Of a stretch of 64,000 bases of DNA, positions 23,648 through 35,748 are shown one piece after another (positions within the stretch are counted from its first letter, which is position 1; the number at the start of each line of letters is the position of its first letter). This stretch comes from Platycnemis pennipes (Eukaryota > Arthropoda > Insecta > Odonata > Platycnemididae). The position numbers and the translations under genes were made by a program. The notes beneath the pieces were generated by a model, which was not told the origin of the DNA, made no database searches, and was given only the letters and a program-made list of their open reading frames with translations. The stretch is from the NCBI GenBank assembly GCA_933228895.1, contig OW121851.1:128883624-128947623 (forward strand), given 5' to 3'.

Positions 23648-24159
23648 AGGTGTCCTTCGTACGGGAGGATTTCTTGAGGCAGAAACATGCATAGACGAAC
23701 TGCCGAGTTTACAATGTCACGCAGAGCCGTAATCGTGTGCACTTTGCCATTGTCCATGTAGGAAAAGCAAACTCTATTGGCCGGTGAAGAGCGTGGACTA
23801 AGTATTACGAGGTAGGAGATCACTATTAAAGAAAGGAGACGAATGTATAAGAGCAAGAGAAAGGCAAAAAAGCTGAATTTCAGAAGGCACCAACGTGGGT
23901 AGAAAATGTGAAAATGAGTGAAAGAATATAAGACATCCACAATGCTGTAGAAGAAGAGAGGCATTTTCTTGAGAAAATTGGAATAATCAGGTGGAGGAAC
24001 CAAGTAACAAAAGATGATGGCATATTGAAGGCCCCGCTAGGACGCAGCGGGAAAGAAATAAAGGTACGAAGAGGGTAGGATTTTCAGATAGCATGAATTG
24101 GAGAAGGTAATCTCAATCTATGGCGTGTGCTGCTAGCCAATTCAAGAAGGTGTGTGGCG
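23648..24159. other. Unassigned stretch
   Basis: The minus strand is open for 124 codons over 23629-24003, overlapping the SINE at its end. The translation is hydrophobic, with F/L-rich runs, but shows no known family. It is most likely a chance frame. Confidence 0.3.
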
Positions 24160-24575
24160 GGGGGCAATAGGGGGAGGGTTGGTACAATATAACTAGGTAC
24201 TTTATTAGAAAAAAGCTTCAGCTGTGCACCCACAAGGCATGCGCAACTAAAACGCAATTATGTACGCATACATATGAGAATTTTGTAATGATTATGAGTT
24301 TCTTAGAATAAATTAATCTGTATTTCTCACGTTATGCAGTTGAAATGTCATTTTAGTGCAGAGAACATATTTAAGATGCACTACAGACTACTCGCCCTAC
24401 ATTTCAACTAAATGCCGGTGCACCTATATGCTAACTTTTATATCCTCTATGTTCGCGGGAAGAATGATATTTCGAAAAAAAATCGATGCGACAGTCTTTT
24501 TTTTTTATCAAACCCAGCGTAGTATAGCTATATCCATACAAAACCCTGCAAGCCACCATAAAGTGTGGCACGTAG
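24160..24575 (-). mobile_element. Decayed LINE-B 3' ends
   Basis: AGAAGGTGTGTGGCGGGGGG near 24145-24165 and then GATGCACTACAGACTACTC and TTCGCGGGAAGAATG follow the order of the LINE-B subfamily seen at 31.2 kb and 59.7 kb, on the minus strand. A second 3' terminus, CCCTGCAAGCCACCATAAAG, starts at about 24544. The matches are patchy. Confidence 0.45.
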
Positions 24576-24587
24576 AGGTGTGGGAGA

Positions 24588-25375
24588 GCTTCCGGGCCAC
24601 TTCGAAGACCACTACGCTACCCAGGATCCTTAATTCACATGGTAATTTCACTAGATGTTGAGCCCTACGGTTCATCAAGAATGGTAACGTAAGGGAATGA
24701 GGGCTTCAAAGAAGCCACGACCAAAGATGAACCGCATCCAGCGCTAAAGCTGCGCTTGGCGGTAAATGCTGGATATTTAAATCCTGCCGCATGAACGGCG
24801 GTAAAATTCACATTAATTGCCATGTGAAAAAATTCACCCGGACCGGGAATCGAACCACGGACCTTTGGCTTCCGGGCCACTGCGCAGACCACTACGCTAC
24901 CCAGAATCCTTAATTAGCATGGCAATTTTACCAAGGTTCAAGGTACTAGATGTTGAGCCCTCGCTTGGCGGTAAATGTAGGATATTTCAATCTTGCCGCG
25001 TGAACGGCCTTGAAATTAATTTATTAATTTCCATGCGAAATTAATTCATTAATAAATTAATTAATTCATTAATAATTATTTCATTAACAATTCATTCATT
25101 AATTTCGCATGCACATGTAATCAAACGCATTAATTGCCATGGGCAAAAAAAAATTCACCTGGACCGGGATTCGAACCAGGAACCTTCCCGGCTTTCTGGG
25201 CCACTGCGCAGACCACTACGCTACCCAGGATCTCTAATTCACAAAGCAATTTTACCGAGGTTCAAGGTACGGAAAGCCAACGGTCCGTGGTTCCCGGTCC
25301 AAGCGACTTTTTTCGCATGGCAATTAATGTGAATTTCACCGCCGTTCACGTGGCAGGATTGAAATATCCTTGTGT
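24588..25375 (-). mobile_element. SINE-G cluster (tRNA-derived)
   Basis: At least three copies of one tRNA-derived SINE. The clearest, at 24742-24910 on minus, has an A-box-like TAGCGTAGTGGTCTGCGC (24882-24899) and a canonical GGTTCGATTCC B box (24847-24857). A second copy on minus spans 24961-25235 and is interrupted by an AT-rich expansion (25015-25115). A third partial copy, 25275-25372, lies in plus orientation and shares GTCCGTGGTTC and the GCAATTAATGTGAATTTCAC body. A head fragment is also present at 24588-24640. Translations of such arrays give familiar RGSIPG-type frames, which are SINE by-products and not genes. Confidence 0.7.
25015..25112. repeat. ATTAATTC-type AT-rich repeat with inverted ends
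   Basis: Repeated TTAATTCATTAATAA units, bounded by CATGCGAAATTAAT and ATTAATTTCGCATG, which are inverted copies of each other. It sits inside a SINE-G copy and splits it. Confidence 0.65.
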
Positions 25376-26924
25376 GGCACGAACGTGTTGGTTGGTCGCA
25401 ACGACAGTGATTACGCAGATGTCCTCTCGCTCGCTTGGCTGGGCCGAGGAGCATGAGACCGGAGGCGTCCCATTGCACACAGGAGGCGAGAACTCTCTCC
25501 GCAGACGCGACCACACCGGGGACGGGTGAAGGAAAAGGGATCCCACTAATGACGCACGGTGGCGTATCAGACCTCAAAGTGAATACCATCTCAACTTCAA
25601 ATGAACAGCCTGAGGTAAGCGCCCCAAAAGACGATTAGCAAGCTCTGGGAACACTCCAATTATATCCAGGCGTAACGAAATAGAATCGCAGTAATTTTTC
25701 TAAACTTTCCTAGTCGGATTCCATTTTTAAAAGAAGTTTAAAAGCCCTTTACTATCAGATAAGGTACCTTACGAGAAATGATTACATAAATATGGAGTTA
25801 CAAATTGATATCAAGGTTCATGATTTCTCTAGAATATAGTCTAAGGAAAAATTACAACAATGAGTGAAATATAAACATTTCTATAGAAACTTTTAATACT
25901 TTTTGGCACATTTTGCAGAAGTAATGACTTTGCGCGATGATAATTTATTACAGAAGCTTTTGGTGGAATACGGCAGGTAAAAATATGGGTATACCGTATC
26001 CCACGCAGGTAAATGAGGCGTTGAATAAATGTCTTCCCCTGCAAAATGTTACGACCAATGAGGAAAGATATTAATTTGAAAACATATTATCATTACTTTC
26101 AGTTGATGCGTTTTTTTACATAAATGAAGGTAGTACGAGAGCAGCTGAAAATAGTTTTTACGGAAAATAGAAAAATCACCGAGGTGAGGGAAAAAGGTAT
26201 TTGGCTTCGCGACAGCGAGATTATTTGGAGAGACGAGCACAAAGCCCGGAGTGAAATTGGTTTTTATTTACGAGTCATAAAAAGGCGTCTCAATCAGCGG
26301 AGACGAGACAAGAGCGAAAGCGAAGCGGAAAACAGCAGTAAAACAGAGGACTGCTGGCTCTTAATTCAACTTAAATATGCATGGCACAAAGTGCGAAAAT
26401 GAGTGTCGCGAAGAGGGAATTCCAGAGAATAGGGATGGGAAAGGATGAGGAGATGGTTTCCCACTAACGAGACCACTGGTTCACACGCTGGCGCTGAGGG
26501 GAAGGCACCTGAGACGTCCTTGGGGAAAACCGAGGGGAGGGACGAAAGCGGACGGTAAGCTGATTACCTTTTGCCGACGGTAATGGAGCAGTCGGGGGTT
26601 CGACATCCAGCCAATCTACGGCGAGGCCGGATTTCTAGAACAATATGCTTTAAATTTCCTACATGCTTGAGTCTGAGTCAGCCGGTCGCCAATGGCGTTT
26701 GCTTACACAAGTTCACTGGTATTATGAAGAGACTTGAATCGGTTTAATATTCGTTTGGTCGAACTAATTATCCAGTCGCCTACGGATTAGCGAACGTTTG
26801 GCAAGGAAGCTAGAATAGAAGAAGAGTGAGGATTATACTTCAAAAAAAGGCCTTCAGGGATTTCCAAGAAAAATACGGCCGGTCGAACGTTAATAGAGGA
26901 TGGAATTAGTTAAAGACTGTTTAC
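25376..26924. other. Unassigned stretch
   Basis: 25380-25640 is GC-rich and ends in a good splice-donor-like CTGAGGTAAGC near 25612, but no exon can be defined. A 92-codon charged frame at 26124-26402 is unrecognised. Other frames are short. Confidence 0.3.
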
Positions 26925-27345
26925 CTAGAGATCAGGATTATCATAGATAATAGGGACAGCAAGAATTTACCCCAACTTGCTATGGTAGACTGGATCATAA
27001 TCACAAAATTAGAGAAATTGATTGCCAAACTGACAGATTCAAAATGTCCTTTTTTTCCTCGTACTATTAAGGATATGAATAACGGTAAATATATCCAGTA
27101 CGAGTGTAGCAAAGGATAACATTGGTAGCTGCATGTTGGTATAAGGACTTGAAGCTAACCCAACTTACAGCATGGTTTTGCATTTTGCTATTTTTATCTT
27201 TTTTTTAAATAGCGTAGTTTTGAACAGTGCCTATACAAGTACTAATCCCTTTGTATGCATGATATGTAGTACATGTTTGGTGAGAGTTAACCCCCTGCCA
27301 CATACCTTTATGGTGGCTTGCAGGGTATTATTTAGATGTAGATGA
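26925..27345 (+). mobile_element. LINE-B 3' end with protein tail
   Basis: Plus-strand 3' end of a CR1/Jockey-like LINE. The coding part, broken by frameshifts, includes LAMVDWIII and, in another frame, FFPRTIKDMNNGKYIQYECS, the FFPRT signature that ends many CR1- and Jockey-type proteins. The untranslated region then runs to the terminus, with CCCTGCCACATACC, TGGTGGCTTGCAGGGTATTA and the GTAGATGA tail. The catalytic domain is absent. Confidence 0.75.
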
Positions 27346-27835
27346 ATAAAGGTCTCAGGTAAAGCTATGTGGAGGGTAATTACATGGGTGATATTTACAA
27401 TATACATAATATAATCTCAAGAAAATCTTGATATCATATGGCGGAAAAAATAAACGGGTTGAGCCTTTAGCGTAAAGCTTCCCATTCAGATAGGTGGACT
27501 TTATCATGTGCACAATGATTCAACGAGGGACCGGATAGGATAAAAAAACGAAGACTCTTTACACATCACAGTGGAAAAAGTAGAATACCTGAGAAAACTG
27601 AATGGAGAAAGAACCATTGGATTAAGAAGATGGAAAACTATACAGAGATTAAAGGATAAATAGTAAAGCCTGCATTTTTGGGCTTCAACGCATTTTTTAG
27701 TCAAATATGGCCCATTCGCGCATGATGGTCTTCTTTCTTTACCTGTGTCACGCCCGATTTTCCTAACAATTCTTGGAAACCAGTCAAAATGATTTGCCTG
27801 GCATCAGGCCAGCCATTCAGCTTGGGTTTAACTGA
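27346..27835. other. Unassigned stretch
   Basis: Nothing recognisable between two oppositely oriented LINE-B 3' ends. Confidence 0.4.
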
Positions 27836-28140
27836 TCATCTACATGTACCAAATACCCTGGAATCCGCCATTAAGGTGCGTGGCAGGGGGTGAATTCACC
27901 CCAAAGGTGCATAGCATATCAGGCATAAAAAGGATTAGTAATTATATTCTAGTCTAAACTTCACAATAGAAAAAAAGATAGAAAAGCTAAGCAAGCATGC
28001 AAAAAAGTGTTGTTAGTTGGGTTAAAGTTTGTCCTTATAACTGCCAACATACAACTTAACTTTGCTATCCAATGAAACACTTGTATTTATACTATTGGAT
28101 ATATTCAGAGCCAATCATATCCCTAATTGCTCGAGCAAAG
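27836..28140 (-). mobile_element. LINE-B 3' untranslated fragment
   Basis: Begins with the reverse complement of the LINE-B terminus (ATCATCTACATGTACC, then GGAATCCGCCATTAAGGTGC and GTGGCAGGGGGTGAATTCAC) and continues through the family's 3' untranslated region to TATTGGATATATTCAG and CCTAATTGCTCGAGCAAAG. Breaks off before the coding part. Confidence 0.7.
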
Positions 28141-28529
28141 ATAATGTCTGGATGCATCCCCCAGATTTGAGCCCAGGATCTCCAACTAACAGCTCAGTAG
28201 TCCATCCACTGGGCAAAGATGGCCTTCAAAGGATGACTATTAGTAGAGTTGAAGAGGGAATAAAACGGAGAGGTTTAGAAGGCAGAGCTATAGGAGGGAT
28301 ATAGTTATAACAACTGGAATGACGAGAGGAAAGAGGCACACTTGAGTGGCAAAGAGCAAACTATCCCAAAGCTCAACCACATTTTAAATGTAAAACGGGC
28401 ACACAAATTTCACCAAAGATTTCACACACCTGTCAACGCACATGCATGACATTCAGGTGATGGTCGCACCGAAGGAACAAGTGGGAGACTGCGTTAGATG
28501 AGATAATGAATTTCCAACTCATTCATGAC
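28141..28529. other. Unassigned stretch with a tRNA-like patch
   Basis: 28146-28225 on the minus strand has GCCCAGTGGATGG and GGGCTCAAATC about 30 bases apart, a decayed tRNA-like arrangement. Nothing else is recognised. Confidence 0.3.
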
Positions 28530-29070
28530 AATGGGGGCGTTTACTCGGAACCGAAATCGCAAATTTTGGCACGAAATTGTTAGATTGAAACGATAAAAGA
28601 ATTTTAGTGAAAAAATTAATCGTCTAACCACAAACATACACTCATAAATCATAAAATTAAAATAAGCAAAAGGTGATGCTCACCGAAAAAGCTGCTGTGA
28701 TAACATTGACGTCATTTTCCTCCCATCCTTGACTGCTTTTATGGGAAGGGAAGGTAGTGGAGTGGAGGGGGATTCTCGGAAGGTCTGCTCGCACAGATGC
28801 TGTCGTATCAGCTCCTATTGGCAGAGTCAGCTGTGTCCCCCCATTGCGATGAGGCGAAGTAGCTTCGCGGGCTCAGTTGTGATTGAACGAAGTCGATACA
28901 CGTCAGAGGTTGCAAAACGCCCACTTTTCCGAAAGGGTTAAAAACATCAGTTTCTCGCCGCTCATAACTCGAGGAATAATTGGCGGATCAAAAAACGGAA
29001 AAGTAAGGATCTTTTTATTTCACAAACTCTATCAGATTCGGCAATAAAACAATATGATAAACGACCCCAT
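28530..29070 (+). mobile_element. Family-A inverted-repeat element, copy 5
   Basis: Begins AATGGGGGCGTTTAC and ends GATAAACGACCCCAT. It is collinear with copy 1 throughout. A 70-codon frame at 28729-28941 matches the frame of copy 1 in part only, and stop positions differ among copies, so it is not a conserved protein. Confidence 0.8.
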
Positions 29071-29124
29071 CATTTCGGCAACTCTTCCCCAGCTCTATTT
29101 AACACCTTCCCGTAGTAAATGGGA

Positions 29125-29405
29125 TAATGAATAGCAGCCGACATATCCAATAGCATAAATACAAGTGTATAAATGAATAGTAGAGGTATTTGCATGTTGG
29201 TATAAGGACTTTAAGCTAACCCAACTCACAGCATGTTTTTGCATGCTTGCTTTGCAATTTTAACCTTCTTTAAATTGTGAAGTTTAGACTAGAATATTAT
29301 TTATAATCCTTTTCGTTCGTGATATTTAATGCATGTTTCGCTTGAATTCCACCCCTGTCACCCACATTTATGGTGGCTTGCAGGGTATTACGTAGATATA
29401 TATGA
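29125..29405 (+). mobile_element. LINE-B 3' untranslated fragment
   Basis: Plus orientation. ATATCCAATAGCATAAATAC and GCATGTTGGTATAAGGACTT are followed by TATGGTGGCTTGCAGGGTAT and the GTAGATATATATGA tail. No coding part remains. Confidence 0.7.
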
Positions 29406-31180
29406 AGTTCTCACACTGTCATTTTTTCAGTTTTTCTACAATACCAGCTATTTCAGGTGATTCATCCATGCCCCGCTTAATTTACTCACCTGCCCAGGGA
29501 TATAAATTTGTTCCACGGGATTACCAATGATATTACTAAAAACTAAGACATATTTTTGGGGTACTTCGTGAAATTTAAAATAAATTTGCATGGACCGCAC
29601 AACTTTTTCATTTTGATACACTATTTTAGCCAACAAAATCACGCCAGGTAGAGTTCATTTTTTCACCTTAAATGAACGAGAAAGTACATAATAGCCATAA
29701 GTGAATGACATGAGAAAATCAAATGCGCCAATGAGAAGCAGAGATTTTATCTCGGAACTGGAAGTTTAACTTCTTTTCCACCATTAGCGCTGCTTCAAAT
29801 GGATTTTAATTCTGGTGGATAGCATATATAGACAATTTCTCACACTCTCCATCACATTCATTTTTAGGGCATAACCAAGACTTTCTTAGTAGGTGAAGTG
29901 GGTGAAGCTATTTTGAACTTGATCAAATCCAATTTTACAGTGTGTAACTTTGTGTCCTGCTACGCCGAAATTCCCTTCGACTATGACCTATTTATAAGGG
30001 AAAGAGTATATTTAAGCACCTTTTCACTACAATGATTGCCAACTTTTCAAGAACACCTTGGGATAATGGGTACTTTGAACTGCTGAATCTTCCAAGCCAA
30101 AATTAAATGTTCTTATCGAAAAAAATTACAGTGTATTCGTGTTCAGGAGGTAACTGCATTCAACATCAAATTTCCTCTTAATGAAGACCAGAGTTTCATC
30201 CTAAAACTATGCCTTTCGGGGAGGGAAACTTACTTCAATCATAAGCGCTGAAGTTAGACAAAATCTAAAAATGACTCTGTAAGGAAGCACAATAGAGTCA
30301 CAGTAAATTTCTCTAGTGAGTATTTCAAAATTAAACAAATCGCTAAAAATGCGTTTTAGCGATCATGCCACGGGATGATGCGACCATTTGGGGGAATGAA
30401 GTGAATTTGAAATACATTTGAGTTTCCGGACTCCACAGAGTTTTTTTTTCTAACTACTGCAAGTATATTAACGGTAAAAATAAAATCATTGATGTTCATT
30501 GAAATAGGAGATTTTTTCGAACATATAGGTACATTTTACTTGCAGCGATAAAAGTCAAAGGTTGCTCTTTGTATTTATATAAGCAAAAACATCCAACAGA
30601 AATACGTACTATCATGTTGAGAGACAGGTTTATCGTTTCAGCAGCTCAATGGTGGACACTTGAGGGGAGGAAGGGTAGAGACACTTGCTAGGGAAACTTT
30701 TTTATGCATTTATGACTGCCTCGGAATCACCAATAGTTGGTGATTCCGAGGCAGTGGTCACTAAATAATTCCCGCTGTGGACGTCCCAACCATGGAACTC
30801 CTCCGTTTTAACTTTGTTGCCTCGGGGGCGCCTCGTTTCCGTCGCCTAATCCAGAAGAATGCACTCGAGAGCGAAAAGTGGGCGGATACGACCGAATATG
30901 AGGTCCGAAAAACAAACGAGTACCGACGTGATGATCCTGCATCGAGATCTCCTCGCGGCGGAAAATGTGACTTCAGCTGACCCTCCCTTTAATCATCCAC
31001 GGAAATCACTCTACCGAAAACATTCTCATGCAAACGGGTTGCTCGGACCTAAAAGACACTTTTTTCAGCGCGAATGTAAAGGAGGGGGGAAGAGACTAGG
31101 GGCAAAGTAAATGAGGGAGGGGTTGGGGTGGTTGGAAATGGTGATGAGGGTGATTCCCAGTCCCATCGACTTTCGGATAA
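29406..31180. other. Unassigned stretch with one hairpin
   Basis: No recognisable gene. It contains the 19-bp-arm hairpin at 30715-30755. 30780-31110 is GC-richer with short overlapping frames and no known domain. Confidence 0.4.
30715..30755. repeat. Perfect hairpin, 19-bp arms
   Basis: ACTGCCTCGGAATCACCAA, then TAG, then the exact reverse complement TTGGTGATTCCGAGGCAGT. The loop is only three bases. Could be a cruciform site, an inverted-repeat relic or a small hairpin RNA; the flanks give no further clue. Confidence 0.85.
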
Positions 31181-31486
31181 CATCTACATCCACACGATAC
31201 CCTGCAAGCCGCCGCGAGGGTGCGTGGCAGGGGGTGAAGATCACCAAGCATGCACTTCTAACATGCAAACAAGCAACTATAGGGTCTCATGCAACTAGAT
31301 TGTTAGTTCTATAGTGTTTAAGGGGTACATACATCATGCACTACAGACTACTCAAAAATATTTCACCTACCTATCACTTTGCTATGCTGCCTATTCTGTT
31401 CTTTTATAGTACGGGGGAAAAATGCCATTTTGAATCTATCGGTACGATAATCTAGCTCTCTAATCTTATTTATCTGGTTGAATCTA

Positions 31487-32572
31487 CACTGTAAAAAGTT
31501 TATCTGATTTTAAGGCGCAAAAGCGATCTGAATTTCAGATGCAACATTTTTAAGACAGTGTATGTTGAAATGAAGCACTAATATCTTGTCTAAAAATAAG
31601 GAAGGCGAAGGGCTGAAAATCAGACCAGGTTGGAATTGTTTTAAGATAGGCCCATGCTGAATGTAGGACCAGGGCTGTCTTAAATTCAGCATGTGCCTAT
31701 CTTAAAATAAGTTCCACGTAACAATGCAGGTTGCTACTGTAATTAAAACATATTTTGAGGGGATATCTAATTATAAATACTACCTACATATTTAAACACT
31801 TCACTCGAATGTGAACCAAAACCGTAGCTTTTCATATTTTTATCCTATGAAACTGTTTTACTGATTAAATTAATCTTAAATAGATCAAGCTTAAGTCACG
31901 GAATTTCCATTGGAAAAGGTTTCAGGACTGTAATGGGAACACATTAATAATGTTTTCGCCGATAAATGAAAAATTGTACTGTTATTAGAAACATAGTAAT
32001 CTATACTTCGTCTTCGATGTGTACCAGTTGTATCTGAAAAACAAGGCAGGAATTGTTACTTGAAGAGGGCGACTATTTTTTAGTTCTTACAATGCTGTCA
32101 CATAGACAAAATAAGGAAGATTAGTCTCAGGATACGTCACTCAGATACACCTGGCTCCCTTCTGCAAACAAGGAAAGTATCAATGCCACATTTTCACACC
32201 ATTAATTCATCGTACGAAACTTATTTTACCTACTTACAATGAACTTTGACTTTGAAAATTTGACTTCTTTGCGCTTCGTAATTCTTGTTGACATCCTGCT
32301 CCCTGGTTACGCTCCGCCCATCAATCTTTGCCATTGGCTGGTTAGCTCCAATTGCGGTGTCAACCAAGGCTTGCGTATTTTCAGCCCAGGTGATCTGAAT
32401 TTCAGTTCACAACCAACCGATTTTATCAAAATGCAGTTGTTAAGTTCTTATAATGAGACGGAGGTATGTCTGATTTTCACGCATGTTGAGTCTTAAATTT
32501 AGACCACTATCGTAAAATCAGACTGCGTTTGAATTCAGATCGCACTGAAAATCAGATAATCTTTTTACAGTG
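31487..32572. mobile_element. TA-flanked inverted-repeat DNA element (1,086 bp)
   Basis: Terminal inverted repeats CACTGTAAAAAG...and ...CTTTTTACAGTG, 24 of 25 bases matching when extended inward to ATCTGATTTT / AAAATCAGAT. The element is flanked by TA on both sides (31485-31486 and 32573-32574). Removing it and one TA restores a continuous LINE-B protein reading, which confirms the insertion. TA duplication points to the Tc1/mariner superfamily. It has no transposase-like frame, so it would need to be moved by another element. An internal 24-bp-arm hairpin lies at 31639-31662 and 31684-31707. Confidence 0.85.
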
Positions 32573-33025
32573 TAGCATAATACGCTGGTTTTCTTAATAT
32601 GTGCCTAAGATCTTCAGTAAGGCTAGTCGGATGAAATTTCTCTAGTAGATTTAATCTGTACTTTAACCTACGCTCTGATAATGATTCCCACCCTAATTCT
32701 TTCATTAATTCTGAAACGCTACTCAACCTATCGTAACACCTTTTAACGAACCTAGCTGCTCTACGCTGCACACTGTCTAGTTCTCTGATTAAGCCTAATT
32801 CATTGGGATCCCATACACTTGCTGCATACTCAAGGTGGGGCCTAACTAGTGAGAAGTAACATCGCTCTTTTGTTTTCTCATCACATTTCCCAAGTACTCT
32901 TTTTATAAATCCTAGCTTTCTCTTCGCTCGGCCGCATATTTCCCGGATGTGTCTTCCCCACGATAAATCTTAAGTGATTGTTACTCCTAAATATCTTCTG
33001 GTTTCAACGTTTTGCTCTCTCTCCA
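32573..33025 (-). pseudogene. CR1/Jockey-like reverse transcriptase C-terminal piece
   Basis: The coding part of the LINE-B copy on its 5' side. Motifs in order: YLGVTIT, a stop, LSWGRHIREICGRAKRKL, LEYAASVWDP, RELDSVQRRAARFVKRCYDR, LMKELGWESLSERR and, last, HILRKPAYYA. This is the post-palm thumb region, conserved in CR1, L2 and Jockey proteins. The reading frame is nearly intact, so the insertion that ends it is probably recent on the scale of this window's repeats. Confidence 0.8.
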
Positions 33026-35748
33026 ATAATTGGATAATGCACCAAATAAACCACAACGACATAATCAGTTGGAAGTATTCCAGACGGATCCAAAAACATC
33101 GCTCGCTGCATCATGGGCATGCTACATTCTCTTGCACCAAGAGCCCCTGCCTCAAATTGAAATTAAATCCATAGCAGTCAGAGCTGGACCAACCCTTTCA
33201 AATAATTCACCATTGTAACGTACGGCTTGATACAAACGTCGTCAAGGGTAGATGTCATGGGAGTAGTGAAGGAAACAAAAATATACAAAATTAAGAAATC
33301 AAGGTTTTGAGTAATTAAGGAGCATAAAAAAGTAAAAGGAAATTGGTGGAAGATCGAGAACAAATGAGGAATAGCGGAGAGAAGTGTATTACATTATTTT
33401 AATGGTGGAAAATCAAGATCCGATAAAAAAATCGGCTGAGGAGTATATGACATTACTTGGCACCGCAACGTGTAGGGACGTGGCAACTCGTCTAATCGAG
33501 ACCAAAGAAGGATTGAGAAGGCCAGTGAGGGAGCTAAAAGAATGGCACAACATGGCAGGAGTAACGAAGAAAATGAGAGCTATTTATTCTTATTTTTACT
33601 TCTATTAAAACGTAGAAAAGCTCTTTTAATGCTGCATGTTAAATGATGTGAATTTTGTAGGTAGTAAAAATACTGTTCTAAGCTTTTTTTCAGCAATAAA
33701 TACCACATTTTTTCAGTAACGCGTGCGTAACCATGCGTTAGATATAATCGCCAAAAACTGAGGTTTTTCAATGAAATGCTGGCTGGAAAAAATTTCACAT
33801 TGGACTTATTTCTTTCCCTACTTACACTTTTTCTGCATAATGAATGTTCAAAATTTCTTACGCAAGTATAGATCGAAGGAAGTAAGAACTGTGTGATCTA
33901 CAATTTACACAGATACGCATAGCCTCAAAGGAAGCAAAAATATCTTAATTTTACAATTTAAATTTAAGTTGCAACGATTCCGAATTAATGCCGATCCGAA
34001 TAATTAATGAATCCGAATTAAAAAAGATAATGACTTTAATATGGTATAATAAAGAGAATTCGCTGGGAGAACCTTCCAGGATGTAAAGCTAAATGTTATC
34101 AGATATACTGTAGTGGGAATTAACACACGGGTAAAGCGTTAAATATTTTTCTGTCGTTTTCTCTTGAGCTCAAAAGGCCTGTCTCCAAAGCGTAACTTTA
34201 TATCAAAGTGACAACAACAGGGCCTCTCCAGACTACCGCACAAGGCCATTCAGAGGTCATTTTCCTCTTCGCATATGACGCGCTAAGAACTAATTTACAA
34301 AGAGGTACAAGAATTTCTTCCGTGCTGGTCTATCATAGGGTATGATAAAGCTATGCTCAAGTGCAAAAACAATTGCAACAAGCATAAAATTCTGTTACAT
34401 TTCTTAACAAAGCACTCGAACAATTGATTGATGAAATATTAAAACACCTTTTTTTGGATACAAAAATATTTTTAGCTGTAAAACACAGCGAGGCATTAGG
34501 CTACTCAGCTACAAAGACAATACTTGTGAGCATTTTGCACTGAAATTAATCAGCTTAATTAAAGCCTCATCGACGCGGTTCTGTCTTTAGGGGAACAGCA
34601 TCACTACAATTGTTTATTATACATGCAATAAAGTCACTAAATTTAATAACCCGAATAAAATATTTTTCACACCAATTTTTATGTAATTTAAATCAATGAG
34701 ATCCAAAAGGAATGCTGTAATTTAAATTCAAGTACCGTTAATTCACACACGTTCATAGAACAAGTAACGTTAATATCCATTATGCCAATGTTTCACACAA
34801 GATTTTCAAGGAGAGATTCAGTGACGCAGCAATAAATAATGAACAATTATTTAGTGAAAATGTAAAAAGAGGACCCTCCTCAAATGCCATCGTTATTCAT
34901 CAATCCCTCAAAGCCAGCCCATGCGTGATTACGTTAATTTAATGTTTTTAAAATGCATTTGTAGGAATAGGAAAACAGGACTTTTAAAACAATTAACAAA
35001 TACAAATATCCTGGTAATTATTCTAGCAATTCACTTTTTTGAATCTGATTGAATTTGAATCGAAAGCTTTCTCCTGATTCAACCACGTGTTTACAAAACA
35101 CTCAAATCTATTTTCAAATGTATCGCTTCATTCACTGATAATTAGCTTCAAAAATATATCACATTGATCGCCAGTTGGGACTGTTTTCAAAAACAGGGTG
35201 GACGCATTTCAGTATTCTACTGTAAAATGGCAGAATACGCAAGAACATCCTTGTAAAGAAAACGGAGGTCATTTAAGGACCGCCAAAGTACACACGCCTG
35301 TCATGATGATAAAAAATCCTTGGTCGCACTTGGAGATTCACGGCGACAGGGAAGGCACCGCTGACAGATTGAGTTACCGCAAGCGCAAAGAGCAGACTCA
35401 CTACGCCGCGCTCAAAGCGCCACGCGCGGGAGGAGGACAAAACACCCGAAGGATGTGACCTATCGCTAGAATGCTACTTACTCTTGAATCATTTTTCTGA
35501 TGTAGGAGCCTCCAGCAAACCGGCAGGAATATAATACTCAATACGAGGGCAACGACGAGGCAGTGGCGACAGTTTCCACAGCAAGAGAGGAAGGACCATG
35601 AGTCATTGTTTTCTTTGAAGTCACTGGAGGAGGATTTAACATATGCTGACTACTCTTCAGGCCACCTCAAGGCCGAGTGGCATGGGCTGAATAACCAATC
35701 GAACATGCATTACGAACATTTAACCAATATGTACCATTTTACTCCAAT
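33026..35748. other. Unassigned AT-rich stretch
   Basis: No recognisable gene or element. Frames such as 33384-33608 and 35198-35458 are short and match nothing I know. 35330-35460 is GC-richer. Confidence 0.4.

Larger units (their letters stand above)
31181..33025 (-). mobile_element. LINE-B (CR1/Jockey-like) split by a DNA element
   Basis: The longest LINE-B copy here, on the minus strand. From 33025 down to 32575 the protein reads through LSWGRHIREICGRAKRKLGF, LVRPHLEYAASVWDPNELG and VQRRAARFVKRCYDRLSSVS, the classical C-terminal region of CR1/Jockey-type reverse transcriptases, with one stop after YLGVTIT. The frame stops at the insertion at 31487-32572 and resumes beyond it as TDRFKMAFFPRTIKEQN. 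The 3' end has the CCACGCACCCTCGCGGCGGC motif and a GATGTAGATG tail. The catalytic palm lies outside the preserved part. Confidence 0.8.
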
